Source of the DNA: Streptomyces sp. CB01635
GTDB taxonomy: Bacteria > Actinomycetota > Actinomycetes > Streptomycetales > Streptomycetaceae
Length of the DNA stretch: 64,000 nt
Direction of reading: 5' to 3'
Assembly: GCF_002803065.1 (NCBI RefSeq)
Contig: NZ_NNBL01000003.1
Span: forward strand, 248,001-312,000
Within the stretch, counting starts at the first letter, position 1; each line of letters starts with the position of its first letter. This document shows positions 29,542-38,327 of this stretch, in pieces. The notes below the pieces were generated by a model, which made no database searches, was not told where the DNA came from, and worked only from the letters and a program-made list of their open reading frames with translations. The translations under genes and the position numbers were made by a program.

Positions 29542-30939
29542 ATGCGTGTCGGAGTGCTCGGACTGGGCGAGGCGGGAAGCCTGTATGCGACCGGCTTCCT
29601 GGAGAACGGCTGGTCGGTGACCGGATTCGACCCGGGGGACGTGCCCACGCCCGCGGGTGTGGAGCGGGCGGACACTGTCGAATCGTCCGTGCGCGACTGC
29701 GATCTGGTGCTCGGTCTGACCGGAGCCAGGGCCGCGCTGACGGTGGCCCGGGAAGCGGCCCCGTCTCTGGGGGCCGCCACGGTGTACGCGGACATGAACG
29801 CCGCCGCGCCCGGGTTGAAGGGGGAGATCGCGCAGGTTGTGAGCGCCTCGTCGAAGGCCGTGTTCGCGGATGTGTCGGTGATCGGCTCAGTGCCCACGTA
29901 CCGGCATCGCACCGCGCTGGTGACCAGTGGTCCGGGTGCCACCGTGGTCGCCGACTATTTCGGCGCGATCGGGGCACCAGTGGAGGACCTGGGCGGGGAG
30001 CCGGGAGCGGCCTCGGCCCGCAAGCTGCTGCGCAGTGTGTTCATGAAGGGCCTGGGCGCGGTCATCACGCAGACCGTGGAGGCCGGCCGGTCGGCTGGTG
30101 ACGAACTGTGGGTGCGCGGGCAGATCGCCGCCGAGCTCGCGGGCGGTGAGAGCACGCTGCAGCGTTTGTACGCAGGGACCGCCAAACACGGTGCGCGCCG
30201 GGCCTTCGAGGTGTCGGCCGCCGCGGACCTGATGGCCGACCTCGACCTCGACGCCGAACTGACCCGCGCGATCAGTCACGTACACACCTTGGCCGCCCGC
30301 CCGGAAGGGTTGCGTGACGTGCCGCAGGTCACGGACGAACTTCTGGCCGCGCACCGGGATGTGGCCACGGCGAACATCGGCGACGCGGTGGACCGCCTGG
30401 CCCTGCTCGACTCGGGGATCCGGCCGCTGTGGCCGGGGGCACGGGCGATCGGACGGGCCCTGACCGTGTGGACGCGGGCCGGCGACAACCGGGCCATCCA
30501 CGAGGCCATCAAGATCGCGGCGCCCGGGGACTTCATCGTCGTCAACGGGGAAGGTGACACCTCTCGTGCCCTGATCGGTGAACTGATCGCCGAGCGTGCC
30601 AAGGCACGTGGCGTGGTCGGCATGGTGCTGGACGGCGCGGCCCGCGACATCGATGTGCTCGCCGAGATCGGCTTTCCGGTGTGGGCCCGAGCAGTGACCC
30701 CCGCCGGGCCCTACAAGTTCGGCCCCGGGCACGTCAACGTGCCCGTTGCGCTCGGCGGGCTCGTGTGCCGGCCGGGTGACCTGGTCGTAGCGGACAGTGA
30801 CGGAGTGGCCGTGGTCGCCTCTGACCAGGCAGAGTCGGTGCTTGCTGCCGCTCGTGCCGTCGAAGCGGACGAGGCCGGCCGCCGCGCGCAGATCCGCGCC
30901 ACCGCGGGCAGCACCACCGGAACAGGAGACGCGTCGTGA
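29542..30939 (+). CDS. Fusion of a 6-phosphogluconate-dehydrogenase-like NAD(P) enzyme with an RraA/HMG-aldolase domain
   Basis: The 465-residue protein joins two families. Residues 1-150 are a Rossmann NAD(P) domain (RVGVLGLGEAGSLYATGF); about 160-255 form the helical C-terminal domain of the beta-hydroxyacid/phosphogluconate dehydrogenase type with the AGxxSARKLLRSVFMKG segment, whose Lys may be catalytic. From about 265 an RraA-like domain follows, akin to 4-hydroxy-4-methyl-2-oxoglutarate aldolases (TANIGDAVDRLA, AIKIAAPGDFIVVNGEG, GMVLDGAARDIDVLAEIGFPVWAR, RPGDLVVADSDGVAVV). Start ATG 29542 follows GAGGAGG. It is first in an operon with a TRAP-type permease, so it likely handles an imported hydroxy- or oxo-acid, oxidising it and then cleaving it. 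Confidence 0.85.
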   Translation: MRVGVLGLGEAGSLYATGFLENGWSVTGFDPGDVPTPAGVERADTVESSVRDCDLVLGLTGARAALTVAREAAPSLGAATVYADMNAAAPGLKGEIAQVVSASSKAVFADVSVIGSVPTYRHRTALVTSGPGATVVADYFGAIGAPVEDLGGEPGAASARKLLRSVFMKGLGAVITQTVEAGRSAGDELWVRGQIAAELAGGESTLQRLYAGTAKHGARRAFEVSAAADLMADLDLDAELTRAISHVHTLAARPEGLRDVPQVTDELLAAHRDVATANIGDAVDRLALLDSGIRPLWPGARAIGRALTVWTRAGDNRAIHEAIKIAAPGDFIVVNGEGDTSRALIGELIAERAKARGVVGMVLDGAARDIDVLAEIGFPVWARAVTPAGPYKFGPGHVNVPVALGGLVCRPGDLVVADSDGVAVVASDQAESVLAAARAVEADEAGRRAQIRATAGSTTGTGDAS

Positions 30940-32276
30940 TCGCCGTATGGGCGCTGGGCTGCTACATCGCGGCCATCCTCGTGTGGAACTCCGTGCTCAA
31001 GCGCAATATCGGTGAGGCGCTGGTCGTCGGATTCCTGGTCACGGGCATGTTCTCCGGCGGCGACATCGGGCACGTGCTGTGGACCAGCCTGGCCGAGGCG
31101 ATGCAGGAAGAAGTGACCTTCGCCGCGCTCGCTTTCGTGTTCATGAGCTACGTGCTGGCGCGCACCCCGGTCCTCGACCATCTCCTGGACATTCTCAACT
31201 CGCTCCTCGGCCGCCTGCGCGGCGGCCCCATCTACACCTCGACCGTGGCGTCGGGCGTGTTCGGTGCCATCGCCCACGTCGGTGCGGCGGTCACCGCGGC
31301 CGTCGGCTCGGTGACCATCCCGTGGATGAAACGCTCGAACGTCAGCGGCGAACTCGCCGCCACCGTTGCGGCCGGCGGCGCGGGCATGGGCGTCACCTTC
31401 CCCTTCAGCTCCACCATGTTCATCCTCATGGGCTCCGCCGGCGTTGCCTCGGTGGTGTCCACCGACGACATCGTGCTCCCGCTCTTCATCGGCGGGCTGT
31501 GGTGTCTGGGCTACCGACTGATCGCCGCGTTCATCATGATCCGCCGCCACGGCATCCAAGCGGTGGACACCGGCGAACTCAAGCCGCTGCGCCGCACCCT
31601 GGGCGCGGGCTGGACCAGTCTGCTGCTGTTCGGCGGGATCGTGGTGCCGCTGCTGCTGACCCGCGGGCCGGTCGCCGGTGCGCTGGGCCACCACGTCGAC
31701 GGCGTGAAGATGTCCGACGCGATCAGCCTGATCACCTGGATACCCGTCCTGATGATCGCCATCGTGCTGCTGCTCGGCCGTCGCCATCTGCCGCGCACCG
31801 GACAGGGCTGGTGGGACCTGCTGGGCGGGGTGGCTCCGAAGTTCGGAGTCCTCGGCGTCACCATCATCGCCGCGTTCGCCGCGGCCGGCGCACTGGGCGA
31901 ACTCGGCCTGGCCGGGCAGCTGACCGACCTCCTGTCCGGGGTGGACGCGCCGTTGTGGGTCATGGCTCTGGTCGTCGGGCTTCTCGTCGTCGGCGTCGCG
32001 ATTCCGCTGACGGCCAGCGCCACCATGGCCGCCATCGGCCCCGTCGCGGTCGCTGCGCTGACCGGCGCAGGTGTCTCCCCGGCCGCCGCCTGCGTCGCGG
32101 TCCTGATCTTCGCCTCGACCGAGGGTGCCTCGCCCCCGTCGGGAGCGCCCATCTACGTCGCGAGCGGTATCGCGGGCGTCGACCCGGCACGCACCTACAT
32201 GCCCCTGCTCACCTACTACTGCATACCCATCCTGCTCATCGGCGCCGCCGTGGCCACCGGCGTCCTGCCCGTCTGA
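30936..32276 (+). CDS. TRAP-type transporter large membrane subunit (DctM-like)
   Basis: The 446-residue protein has about 11-12 hydrophobic segments and the DctM-type core: RLRGGPIYTSTVASGVFGAIAHVGAAV, then VTIPWMKRSNVSGELAAT and AAGGAGMGVTFPFSSTMFILMG. TRAP importers use an ion gradient and a binding protein to take up organic acids. Neither a DctP binding protein nor a standard DctQ is encoded nearby, so it may act alone or with the small protein downstream. The GTG start overlaps the fusion gene's stop by four bases, giving tight coupling. Confidence 0.8.
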   Translation: MIAVWALGCYIAAILVWNSVLKRNIGEALVVGFLVTGMFSGGDIGHVLWTSLAEAMQEEVTFAALAFVFMSYVLARTPVLDHLLDILNSLLGRLRGGPIYTSTVASGVFGAIAHVGAAVTAAVGSVTIPWMKRSNVSGELAATVAAGGAGMGVTFPFSSTMFILMGSAGVASVVSTDDIVLPLFIGGLWCLGYRLIAAFIMIRRHGIQAVDTGELKPLRRTLGAGWTSLLLFGGIVVPLLLTRGPVAGALGHHVDGVKMSDAISLITWIPVLMIAIVLLLGRRHLPRTGQGWWDLLGGVAPKFGVLGVTIIAAFAAAGALGELGLAGQLTDLLSGVDAPLWVMALVVGLLVVGVAIPLTASATMAAIGPVAVAALTGAGVSPAAACVAVLIFASTEGASPPSGAPIYVASGIAGVDPARTYMPLLTYYCIPILLIGAAVATGVLPV

Positions 32277-32289
32277 ACCGGAGGCCACC

Positions 32290-32568
32290 ATGCCCATCCG
32301 ATCGCTCCACATCCTCTTCCGCGTCAGCGTCATCGGCTTCCTGGCCGGTGGAGCCGTCATCGTCCTGGGCCAGCTCCTTGGCATCGCCCTGGGCAACGCC
32401 GACTGGGTTGCCGCCGTGGAGGAGCACGCCGGACCGCCCACGTTCATCGTCGCCGGGGTCAGCGGACTGATCGCCTTCGTCCTCTCGTACCTGAAAACGG
32501 AGGACTTGCCGACGGCGCCTGCAGACCCCCGTGACCTGCAGCCCGCGACAGGTCATGGACCGCGATAG
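32290..32568 (+). CDS. Small membrane protein of the TRAP-like operon
   Basis: A 92-residue protein with two hydrophobic segments (about 8-32 and 50-66) and a polar, Pro-rich C-terminus. ATG 32290 follows GGAGG closely, and the gene is 13 bases behind the large permease. It is much shorter than a typical DctQ (about 160 residues, four segments), but its position suggests an accessory subunit. I do not recognise a family. Confidence 0.6.
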   Translation: MPIRSLHILFRVSVIGFLAGGAVIVLGQLLGIALGNADWVAAVEEHAGPPTFIVAGVSGLIAFVLSYLKTEDLPTAPADPRDLQPATGHGPR

Positions 32569-32636
32569 GTGAGCCGCCCGCCACGTCGTGACAGGGAACG
32601 GCGGGGGCGACCCTTCGTACCGCCATCGGCCAGTCT

Positions 32637-32649
32637 GATAACACTTATC
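32637..32649. promoter_or_regulatory. GATAA-N3-TTATC operator, copy 2
   Basis: GATAACACTTATC is a perfect 13-bp dyad, matching the copy at 29489. It lies 51 bases before the IclR start, consistent with autoregulation. Confidence 0.7.
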
Positions 32650-32699
32650 GGACGACGGCACACCGGGTGCCGTGCCGGCTACCCAGGAGCCCACCACCC

Positions 32700-33452
32700 A
32701 TGGCCACCACCTCCGCCAATCCGATGCGCTCGGTCGACCGGGCCTTCGATGTGCTGGGAGTCCTGGAGGACGCCCGTCACCCGCTGCGCCTGAGCGAACT
32801 TGCCCGCCGCGCGGAGCTGCACGTGGCCACCGCCCAACGCATCCTCAACGTCCTGGTCGACCGCGGGTACGCGGCCAAGGAGGAATCCGGCTACGTGGCC
32901 GGCCCCGCCGCCGTCGCCACCGCCCACGCCTTCCTGGTCAACAACCGACTCAGCCCGGTGGCCCTGCCCGTCCTGCAGGAACTGGCCGCCACCACCGGAC
33001 TCACCCCGACCCTGTTCGTCCGGGTCGGCTCCGCCCGGGTGCCGATCGCCCGCGTCGAAGGCCGCAACCCGCTGCGCTACCAACTGCCCATCGGAGACAA
33101 GCTGCCCCTGCATCTGGGCGCCGGAAAGGCGCTCCTGGCCTGGTTGCCCGAGGACGAACAAGCAGTCGTCGTCGCCGCCGCGACGCCCTTCAGCCGGGCC
33201 TCCGGCCAGCAGGTCACCGCCGAGGAACTCGTCGCCGAACTGCGCCGCGTCCACGACGACGGCTACGCCCTCGCCCAGGGGGAACGCGTCCTGGACGTCA
33301 CCTCCGTCAGTGCCCCCATCCTCAAGGGCGACACGCTGCTGGGCGCCCTCAGCATCGTCGGCCCCAGCAGTGACCTGCCCGAGAGCGATCACCCGCGCAT
33401 CATCACCGAAGTCCGCCACGCGGCGGAGGCCGTCGCCGCCCGCTGCCCCTGA
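32700..33452 (+). CDS. IclR-family transcriptional regulator of the catabolic cluster
   Basis: A 250-residue regulator: winged helix SVDRAFDVLGVLEDARHPLRLSELARRAELHVATAQRILN (about 11-50; recognition part LSELARRAELHVATAQRIL), then an effector domain with the LPVLQELAATTGLTPTLFVRVG, LHLGAGKALLAWL and DGYALAQGERVLDVTSVSAPI blocks typical of IclR. Start ATG 32700 is preceded by AGGAGCCCACC. It lies between the transporter genes and the cyclase gene on the same strand, and the shared dyads at 29489 and 32637 point to it as the regulator. Confidence 0.88.
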   Translation: MATTSANPMRSVDRAFDVLGVLEDARHPLRLSELARRAELHVATAQRILNVLVDRGYAAKEESGYVAGPAAVATAHAFLVNNRLSPVALPVLQELAATTGLTPTLFVRVGSARVPIARVEGRNPLRYQLPIGDKLPLHLGAGKALLAWLPEDEQAVVVAAATPFSRASGQQVTAEELVAELRRVHDDGYALAQGERVLDVTSVSAPILKGDTLLGALSIVGPSSDLPESDHPRIITEVRHAAEAVAARCP

Positions 33453-33467
33453 CCGAAAGCCGCATCC

Positions 33468-34445
33468 GTGCCGCTGCCCCCGCAGACCCACGAGGACCTC
33501 CTCCACCGCACCGACGCACCCCCCGGATCCAGTTGGCATCTCTTCGCCGACCAGCCCGAACGCGGCATGGCCAACTTCGCGGGCCCACCGCAGATCCGGC
33601 GTGCCACCCAGTGCGTACGCGACGGACGTGCGCTCAACCTCGACTATCCTCTGGACGCCTTCGACCCACCCATGGCCCAGGCGCGCGGCATCCCCCACCA
33701 CCACATCACCGCCAAGCATGACGAGGCCCGCGACGACGTCCTGGACAACTTCCACCTTCAGGCAAGCACCCAGATCGATGGACTGCGCCACCGCCGCGCC
33801 TCCGGGCACGGCTTCTACAACGGAGTACCCGACCACGAGATCGCCCCGCGCAGCCCGCGCCTGGGAGTCCAGCTGTGGGCCGAGACACCCCTGGCCGGAC
33901 GTGGCCTCCTCATCGACATCGAGGGCCTGTTCCGCGAGCGCGGCACCCCGCTCGACCACGCCACCGGCCCCGCCCTCACAGCGGCATTGCTCGACGAGGC
34001 ACTCGATGCGCAGGGCTGCACGGTCGAGGACGGCGACCTTGTCCTCGTCCACACCGGCTGGGCGCACTGGTACCTCACCACAGACCCTGCCACCCGCGCC
34101 GAGACACGAGCCGCCAGACGAGCCACCGGCTTCGCTCAGTCCCGCGCCTTCGCCGCCTGGTGCTGGGACCACCGGATCGCCCTGATGGCTACCGACACCT
34201 TCGCCGTCGAAGTCCTGCCCGTGCTGCCGGAGAGCGACTACCTGGAGAGCGCACCCGAGGACGCCGGGATGATGCACCAGGAACTGATTGCCAAACTCGG
34301 CCTTCCCCTGGGCGAGTTGTGGAACCTGACCGGCCTGGCCGCCGACTGCCGGGCCACCGGCCGCTGGGACAGCCTGCTCACCGTGAAGCCACTCCACCTC
34401 ACCGGCGGCGTCGGTTCCCCCGCCAATGCCACGGCGCTGCGCTGA
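33468..34445 (+). CDS. Cyclase-family (PF04199, kynurenine-formamidase-like) hydrolase
   Basis: The 325-residue protein belongs to the putative cyclase family, metal-dependent amidase- or lactonase-like hydrolases. The metal motif appears as LQASTQIDGLRH, the STQxDGxxH variant of the longer subfamily rather than the HGTHxDxPxH of formamidases. Other blocks are HGFYNGVP, GRGLLIDIEGL, VEDGDLVLVHTGWAHWY and the C-terminal AEVLP-like TFAVEVLPVLPESD. The GTG start lies 15 bases after the IclR stop. In this cluster it probably opens a lactone or hydrolyses an amide upstream of the dehydrogenase-RraA protein. Confidence 0.82.
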   Translation: MPLPPQTHEDLLHRTDAPPGSSWHLFADQPERGMANFAGPPQIRRATQCVRDGRALNLDYPLDAFDPPMAQARGIPHHHITAKHDEARDDVLDNFHLQASTQIDGLRHRRASGHGFYNGVPDHEIAPRSPRLGVQLWAETPLAGRGLLIDIEGLFRERGTPLDHATGPALTAALLDEALDAQGCTVEDGDLVLVHTGWAHWYLTTDPATRAETRAARRATGFAQSRAFAAWCWDHRIALMATDTFAVEVLPVLPESDYLESAPEDAGMMHQELIAKLGLPLGELWNLTGLAADCRATGRWDSLLTVKPLHLTGGVGSPANATALR

Positions 34446-34518
34446 TGGTGGAGCAGGCGGCGGCCATCGCACCTGAGTGGGCGCCTTAGGCGTGAACGCG
34501 GGTCTGCCCACCAGCGGT

Positions 34519-34558
34519 AATGGGCGACGTGGAGTCGTTTGCGTCCACGTCGCCCATT
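34519..34558 (+). terminator. 15-bp perfect stem terminator behind the cyclase gene
   Basis: AATGGGCGACGTGGA (34519-34533) pairs perfectly with TCCACGTCGCCCATT (34544-34558) around 10 bases, 74 bases past the stop codon. It probably ends the catabolic transcript. Confidence 0.85.
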
Positions 34559-35333
34559 GACGAGCGTCCGGGGTTGATATTCCCGTGGTCTGCACCGCAC
34601 TGCAGCTGGGCCCCAGGCCGTCGAGCCCTGCCGGCGGAGGGCTCGCGCATGCCGGAGCCGCGCACGTAACCTCCGTACAGGTGTGCCGAGTTGGGCCGGC
34701 GGATCGACGTCACAACGCTGACGGTCGAGGCGCTCGTGCCGCCGAACAGCCGGGCCGAAGGCCAACTCCCCGACGGCGAAGAGTCGTTCGAAGGCGCGAA
34801 GCGCATGGCCTGCCCCCTACGGAGACGGTGGGGCGATCTGGACCGCCGATCCGGGGCGGGGGCAAAGATGGTGCCCGCCGGGCGCTGAATCGAGCGACTC
34901 GAGGCGCCGGGGGTGTCCGCCTTCACCTGCGCGGGATTGCGCCGCCCCTGAGTCCGCCCCCGCCCCGTAGGTTCGGTGACAGCCATCCCGCTCCTCGCCC
35001 CGCGTTCCCTCGCCGACCGCCCGCGCGGCCTGACGTGACTCTGCCGTCAGGCGGGAGGGGCACCTTCGGACGGGGGCGGCTGTGCCGCACGGGCCCGCGC
35101 ACTGCGGTCGATCTTGGTCTTGCTCAGGAATGCTGACCCTTGAGGTCTGGCGGGGCATCGCCCGGCTAGCGGCTGTGGCAAAACCTGACGGAGCGACGAC
35201 CACATGAAACCAGGTTAAGAATTTAACCTGGTTGCGTTAATCTCGACGGAAAGACGGCACCTGACCTCGCCCTCGATGTGATGCTCTTTCTGCGCCATGG
35301 CGGGGTAGGTCAGACAGAAGTTCGGGAGTCCTG
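34559..35333. other. Intergenic stretch without a recognised gene
   Basis: About 770 bases hold only low-complexity open frames in several registers, none with recognisable motifs or a good ribosome binding site. The sequence is less codon-biased than its surroundings and may be decayed coding DNA. The only clear element is the 26-bp dyad at 35208-35233. Confidence 0.5.
35208..35233. promoter_or_regulatory. 26-bp palindrome upstream of the NmrA-like gene
   Basis: AACCAGGTTAA-GAAT-TTAACCTGGTT has perfect 11-bp arms. It is an AT-rich island about 100 bases before GTG 35334. The form (a long dyad with a 4-base centre) suits a MarR, HxlR or ArsR-type operator rather than a terminator, but no such regulator is encoded beside it. 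Confidence 0.6.
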
Positions 35334-36242
35334 GTGACCAGCAGTGCACAACAGACGTACAACGAGCCGGGCACGATGCAACCCGTCCTGGTGACGGGAG
35401 CCACTGGCCGAATCGGGCGCGCGGTGATCGCCGAGCTCTTGGCTGCAGGTGTGCCGGTACGCGCGCTCACGCGCAACCCTGCGGCAGCCGGGCTGCCGGG
35501 ACATGTCGAGGTCGTGGCGGGCGACTTCACCGAGCCCGAGTCGCTCGACCCCGCGCTGCAGGGCGTGCGCTCGGTGTTCCTCCTGTGGACCGCGCCTCCT
35601 GCCACCGCTGAGGCCGTCATCGAGCGGCTCGCGTCGCGGGCGCGGAGGGTCGTCTTTCTCTCCTCGCCACACCGGACCGACCACCCCTTCTTCCAGCAGC
35701 CGAACCCCATGGCTCGCATGCACGCCGAGATCGAGCGCCTGATCACGGCCGCCGGACTCGAGTCGACGTTCATCCGGCCCGGGATGTTCACCTCGAACGC
35801 GCGGTTGTGGTGGGCGCCCACGATCCGTGACGGCGGCGTCGTCCGGTGGCCGTACGGCGCGGCCGAGACCGCACCGATCGACGAGCGCGACCTCGCGGCC
35901 GTGGCGGCACGCACCCTCTACGAGGAAGGGCACGCCGGCGGTGACTACGTCCTCACCGGCCCCGAGTCGCTGAGCCAGGCGGAGCAAGTGGGCGTGATCG
36001 GGAGCGTCCTCGGCCAGCAGATCCCGTTCGAGGAGCTCTCGCCCGAAGAGTTCCGGCGTGCGACGGAAGACATCTGGCCGGGTCCGGTCGTGGAGATGCT
36101 GCTCGATGCATGGGGTGCGACGATCGGACGCCCGGCGTATGTGACTTCGACTGTGGCCGACGTCCTCGGAGTTCCGGCACGGACGTTTCGTCAGTGGGTC
36201 TCCGATCACGCCGACGCGTTTCGGGAACGCCCGGCCGAGTAG
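35334..36242 (+). CDS. NmrA-like NAD(P)-binding oxidoreductase/regulator
   Basis: A 302-residue protein of the atypical short-chain dehydrogenase group (NmrA/QOR2-like). VLVTGATGRIGRAVIAELL at about 18-36 is the dinucleotide-binding motif, followed by VRALTRNP and VEVVAGDF. The usual catalytic YxxxK is not evident, as in NmrA-type proteins. GTG 35334 follows GGGAG. Members act as quinone or NADPH-dependent reductases or redox sensors; the exact role here is unknown. A large operator-like dyad lies upstream. Confidence 0.82.
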   Translation: MTSSAQQTYNEPGTMQPVLVTGATGRIGRAVIAELLAAGVPVRALTRNPAAAGLPGHVEVVAGDFTEPESLDPALQGVRSVFLLWTAPPATAEAVIERLASRARRVVFLSSPHRTDHPFFQQPNPMARMHAEIERLITAAGLESTFIRPGMFTSNARLWWAPTIRDGGVVRWPYGAAETAPIDERDLAAVAARTLYEEGHAGGDYVLTGPESLSQAEQVGVIGSVLGQQIPFEELSPEEFRRATEDIWPGPVVEMLLDAWGATIGRPAYVTSTVADVLGVPARTFRQWVSDHADAFRERPAE

Positions 36243-36462
36243 CCGATCAAAGCCCGCCAGGCTCGGGCGTGGTGCGGGGTGACGCGAGCATCGCCGTGAT
36301 CGCGTTCTTGGGACATCGAAGACCCTCCTGTCTGGTCCTGCGGCCCTGCTCCTGCGGCCGCTGGAACGCCCGGCACAGGGCACCTCGGCTCAGAAGGGCC
36401 GCGCCGGGGCGCTACGCCCGATGCCGGCCGCGCGGATCTCGATGCCGGGTGGGCCTCTGCTC

Positions 36463-36789
36463 TCAGCCCTGGGCCTCGATCTCGGCATCGGCGACGGCGA
36501 TGGCGATGCCGAGTGCCTCGGTGATGTTGCCCGCTGCCGCCATGACGCGGGCGGTGCCCACGATGGGCGCGATGGCGACCAGGACGTCCTGCAGCCGCTC
36601 GGCGGTCAGGCCGGCCTTGAGAGCGGGGTCGATGTGGGCCGCGTAGGAGATCGGCGGGGCGTCCGAGGCGGCGAGTGCCGCGATGCGCGTGAGGATGAGC
36701 ATGTCCGGGGTCAGCCCGCAACGCTCGATCGAATCGACCGTCATGGCGGCCAAGGTGTCCAGGACAGGGGTTTCGGATGCAGTGGACAT
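36463..36789 (-). CDS. Carboxymuconolactone-decarboxylase-family small protein
   Basis: A 108-residue all-helical protein. TVDSIERCGLTPDMLILTRIAALAASDAPPISYAAHI (starting TVDSIERCGLTPD) and the GLTAERLQDVLVAIAPIVGTARVMAAAGNITEALG region match the CMD fold. The CxxC pair of AhpD-type peroxidases is missing, so it is not a thiol peroxidase. I chose the ATG at 36789 (MSTASETPVL); the frame runs upstream in a less plausible form. It stands alone on the minus strand. Confidence 0.8.
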   Translation of the reverse strand: MSTASETPVLDTLAAMTVDSIERCGLTPDMLILTRIAALAASDAPPISYAAHIDPALKAGLTAERLQDVLVAIAPIVGTARVMAAAGNITEALGIAIAVADAEIEAQG

Positions 36790-37116
36790 GTCGCACGTCC
36801 TCCTGGCGAGTTCCAAGCCCGAGGGTGATGTGAGGCGGAAGGAACCGAGTTCCGCTTGGGTGGGGCCTCGCTTCAACCCTAGAACCCCTCCGGGCCTCAC
36901 GCAGGGGACGCAAGGCTCGCCGCGACATGGGGGCAGGCGTCCAGCACGGTGCGCCACTCTGACCTGCGCGGATGGTCCGGGAACCACTCACCGAGCGCTG
37001 CCGGTCAGGCACCCCGAGGTGCGAAGTGATCCCCGCGGGCAGAGATTGGAAGGAGCCCGATCGGCCGAGCATGAACGCGCGGTTGCGCGAGGCCGTACGA
37101 CGCGAAGGAGCCGGCA

Positions 37117-37551
37117 ATGGCCAGCAACGTGAGTGGAACAGGCTCGGGTACGGCGAGGAGTTCGCCGAGCACAGGCATAGGCAGCGGCTGGCTGGTCTTC
37201 GCCGCCGTCCTCATGGTCTTCGGCGGCCTGATGATGCTCTTCCAGGGCATCGCGGCCATCGCGAAGGACGACGTGTTCGTCGTCACCCGCCACTACGTGT
37301 ATCAGTTCGATCTCACCGCATGGGGCTGGATCCATCTCATCCTGGGCGTCATCATCGCTCTCGTCGGAGTCGCCCTCCTGTTCACGGGCGCCACCTGGGC
37401 CAGGGTTGTCGGCGTTGTGCTGACCGGCCTGGCCATGCTCGCGAACTTCCTGTGGGCCCCCTACGCACCGTTGTGGGCCATCGTCCTGATCGCGATCAAC
37501 GCTTTCGTGATCTGGGCGCTGTGCGCCGCACCCAGCCCGTCGGAGCGATGA
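37117..37551 (+). CDS. DUF7144-type four-helix membrane protein
   Basis: A 144-residue integral membrane protein with four hydrophobic segments after a Ser/Gly-rich start. The pattern GWLVFAAVLMVFGGLMMLFQG, then YQFDLTAWGWIHLILGV and TWARVVGVVLTGLAMLANFLW is a family widespread in streptomycetes (starts shown only). Function unknown; the gene often occurs near stress genes. ATG 37117 follows GAAGGAG. Confidence 0.85.
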   Translation: MASNVSGTGSGTARSSPSTGIGSGWLVFAAVLMVFGGLMMLFQGIAAIAKDDVFVVTRHYVYQFDLTAWGWIHLILGVIIALVGVALLFTGATWARVVGVVLTGLAMLANFLWAPYAPLWAIVLIAINAFVIWALCAAPSPSER

Positions 37552-37621
37552 GGCAGGGGCTTGTCCTGATGTCCTCGCGCCGCGGCCCCACACCCGGGCC
37601 GTCACTGGACCGGAGACACCT

Positions 37622-38002
37622 ATGAAGGACCTCAAATTTGAGCAGAAGCGCTCGCTGTCACGCCTTGAAGCGGCTGACCAGCTCTCGGCGCTCGCAGCAG
37701 CACTGAGGGAAGGCGGGGATGCCGAACTGGAACTCGGTTCCGCGACGCTGAGCCTGCGGGTTCCCGACGCCCTTCGCAGTGAGGTGGAGGTCGAGGTCGG
37801 CAACGGCGAGATCGAGCTGGAGATCGAGTTCAAGTGGCCGACGGCCCCGACCCGGACAGCGCCATCGCGGACGGCCGCGGGCACGGAAAAGGCCACAGCG
37901 CGAAAGAGCGTGCCCGCCAAACCAAGGCGCAGCACGACGGGCTCCGCCGGCAGAAGCAAAAGCGGGAAGCAGTCTGCCACGAGGACCAGGAAGACGTCCT
38001 GA
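37622..38002 (+). CDS. Amphi-Trp domain protein with basic tail
   Basis: A 126-residue protein. Residues 1-80 match the amphi-Trp domain (LKFEQKRSLSRLEAADQLSALA, ELELGSATLSLRVPD, ELEIEFKW; shown in parts). The C-terminal 45 residues are rich in Lys, Arg, Thr and Ser with KPRRS and TRTRKTS, so it may bind nucleic acid. It is 70 bases downstream of the DUF7144 gene and may be co-transcribed. Role unknown. Confidence 0.8.
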   Translation: MKDLKFEQKRSLSRLEAADQLSALAAALREGGDAELELGSATLSLRVPDALRSEVEVEVGNGEIELEIEFKWPTAPTRTAPSRTAAGTEKATARKSVPAKPRRSTTGSAGRSKSGKQSATRTRKTS

Positions 38003-38327
38003 GCAGAGCCGAGGACCGGTCCGGCCGCTGGAACCGCGTCAGAGCCGTGCGCGGCGTCGCGCGATGTGCAGGCCGAGGAGTCCTTCGACGACGCCGCGAA
38101 CCTCACGCCTCTGCTCGGCCGGTCAGCGGCAGGCGTTGAGCTGCGCACGGCGACCGGAGGGACGTGCCCCAGCGTGAACACCCCGCACGTAACGCTGACG
38201 TCGTAGGCACTGGACGTCGAGCCCCGGAACGGCTTCGCGTTCGGTCTCCCGATTGCGTCGGCTGGACGCTATGGTCTGCGCCCCAGGTGAGAGTCGCTGG
38301 TTCGCGAGGGCGAGGTGCGAGGACCCG
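38003..38327. other. Intergenic stretch before the sigma-factor gene
   Basis: About 325 bases with no supported gene. Open frames in both directions are Arg-rich and motif-free. It probably holds the promoter of the sigma-factor gene, but I cannot define it. Confidence 0.5.

Noticed and set aside
33468..34445. Inactive cyclase because the HGTHxD motif is missing
   Set aside because: The STQxDGxxH variant is the usual form in the longer cyclase subfamily as I recall it, so the protein is probably active.
34486..34986. Minus-strand hypothetical gene beyond the cyclase terminator
   Set aside because: It starts without a ribosome binding site, overlaps the terminator hairpin, and shows no motif or consistent codon bias.
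36463..36789. AhpD-like peroxidase
   Set aside because: The CxxC motif needed for peroxidase activity is absent; only the CMD fold can be supported.
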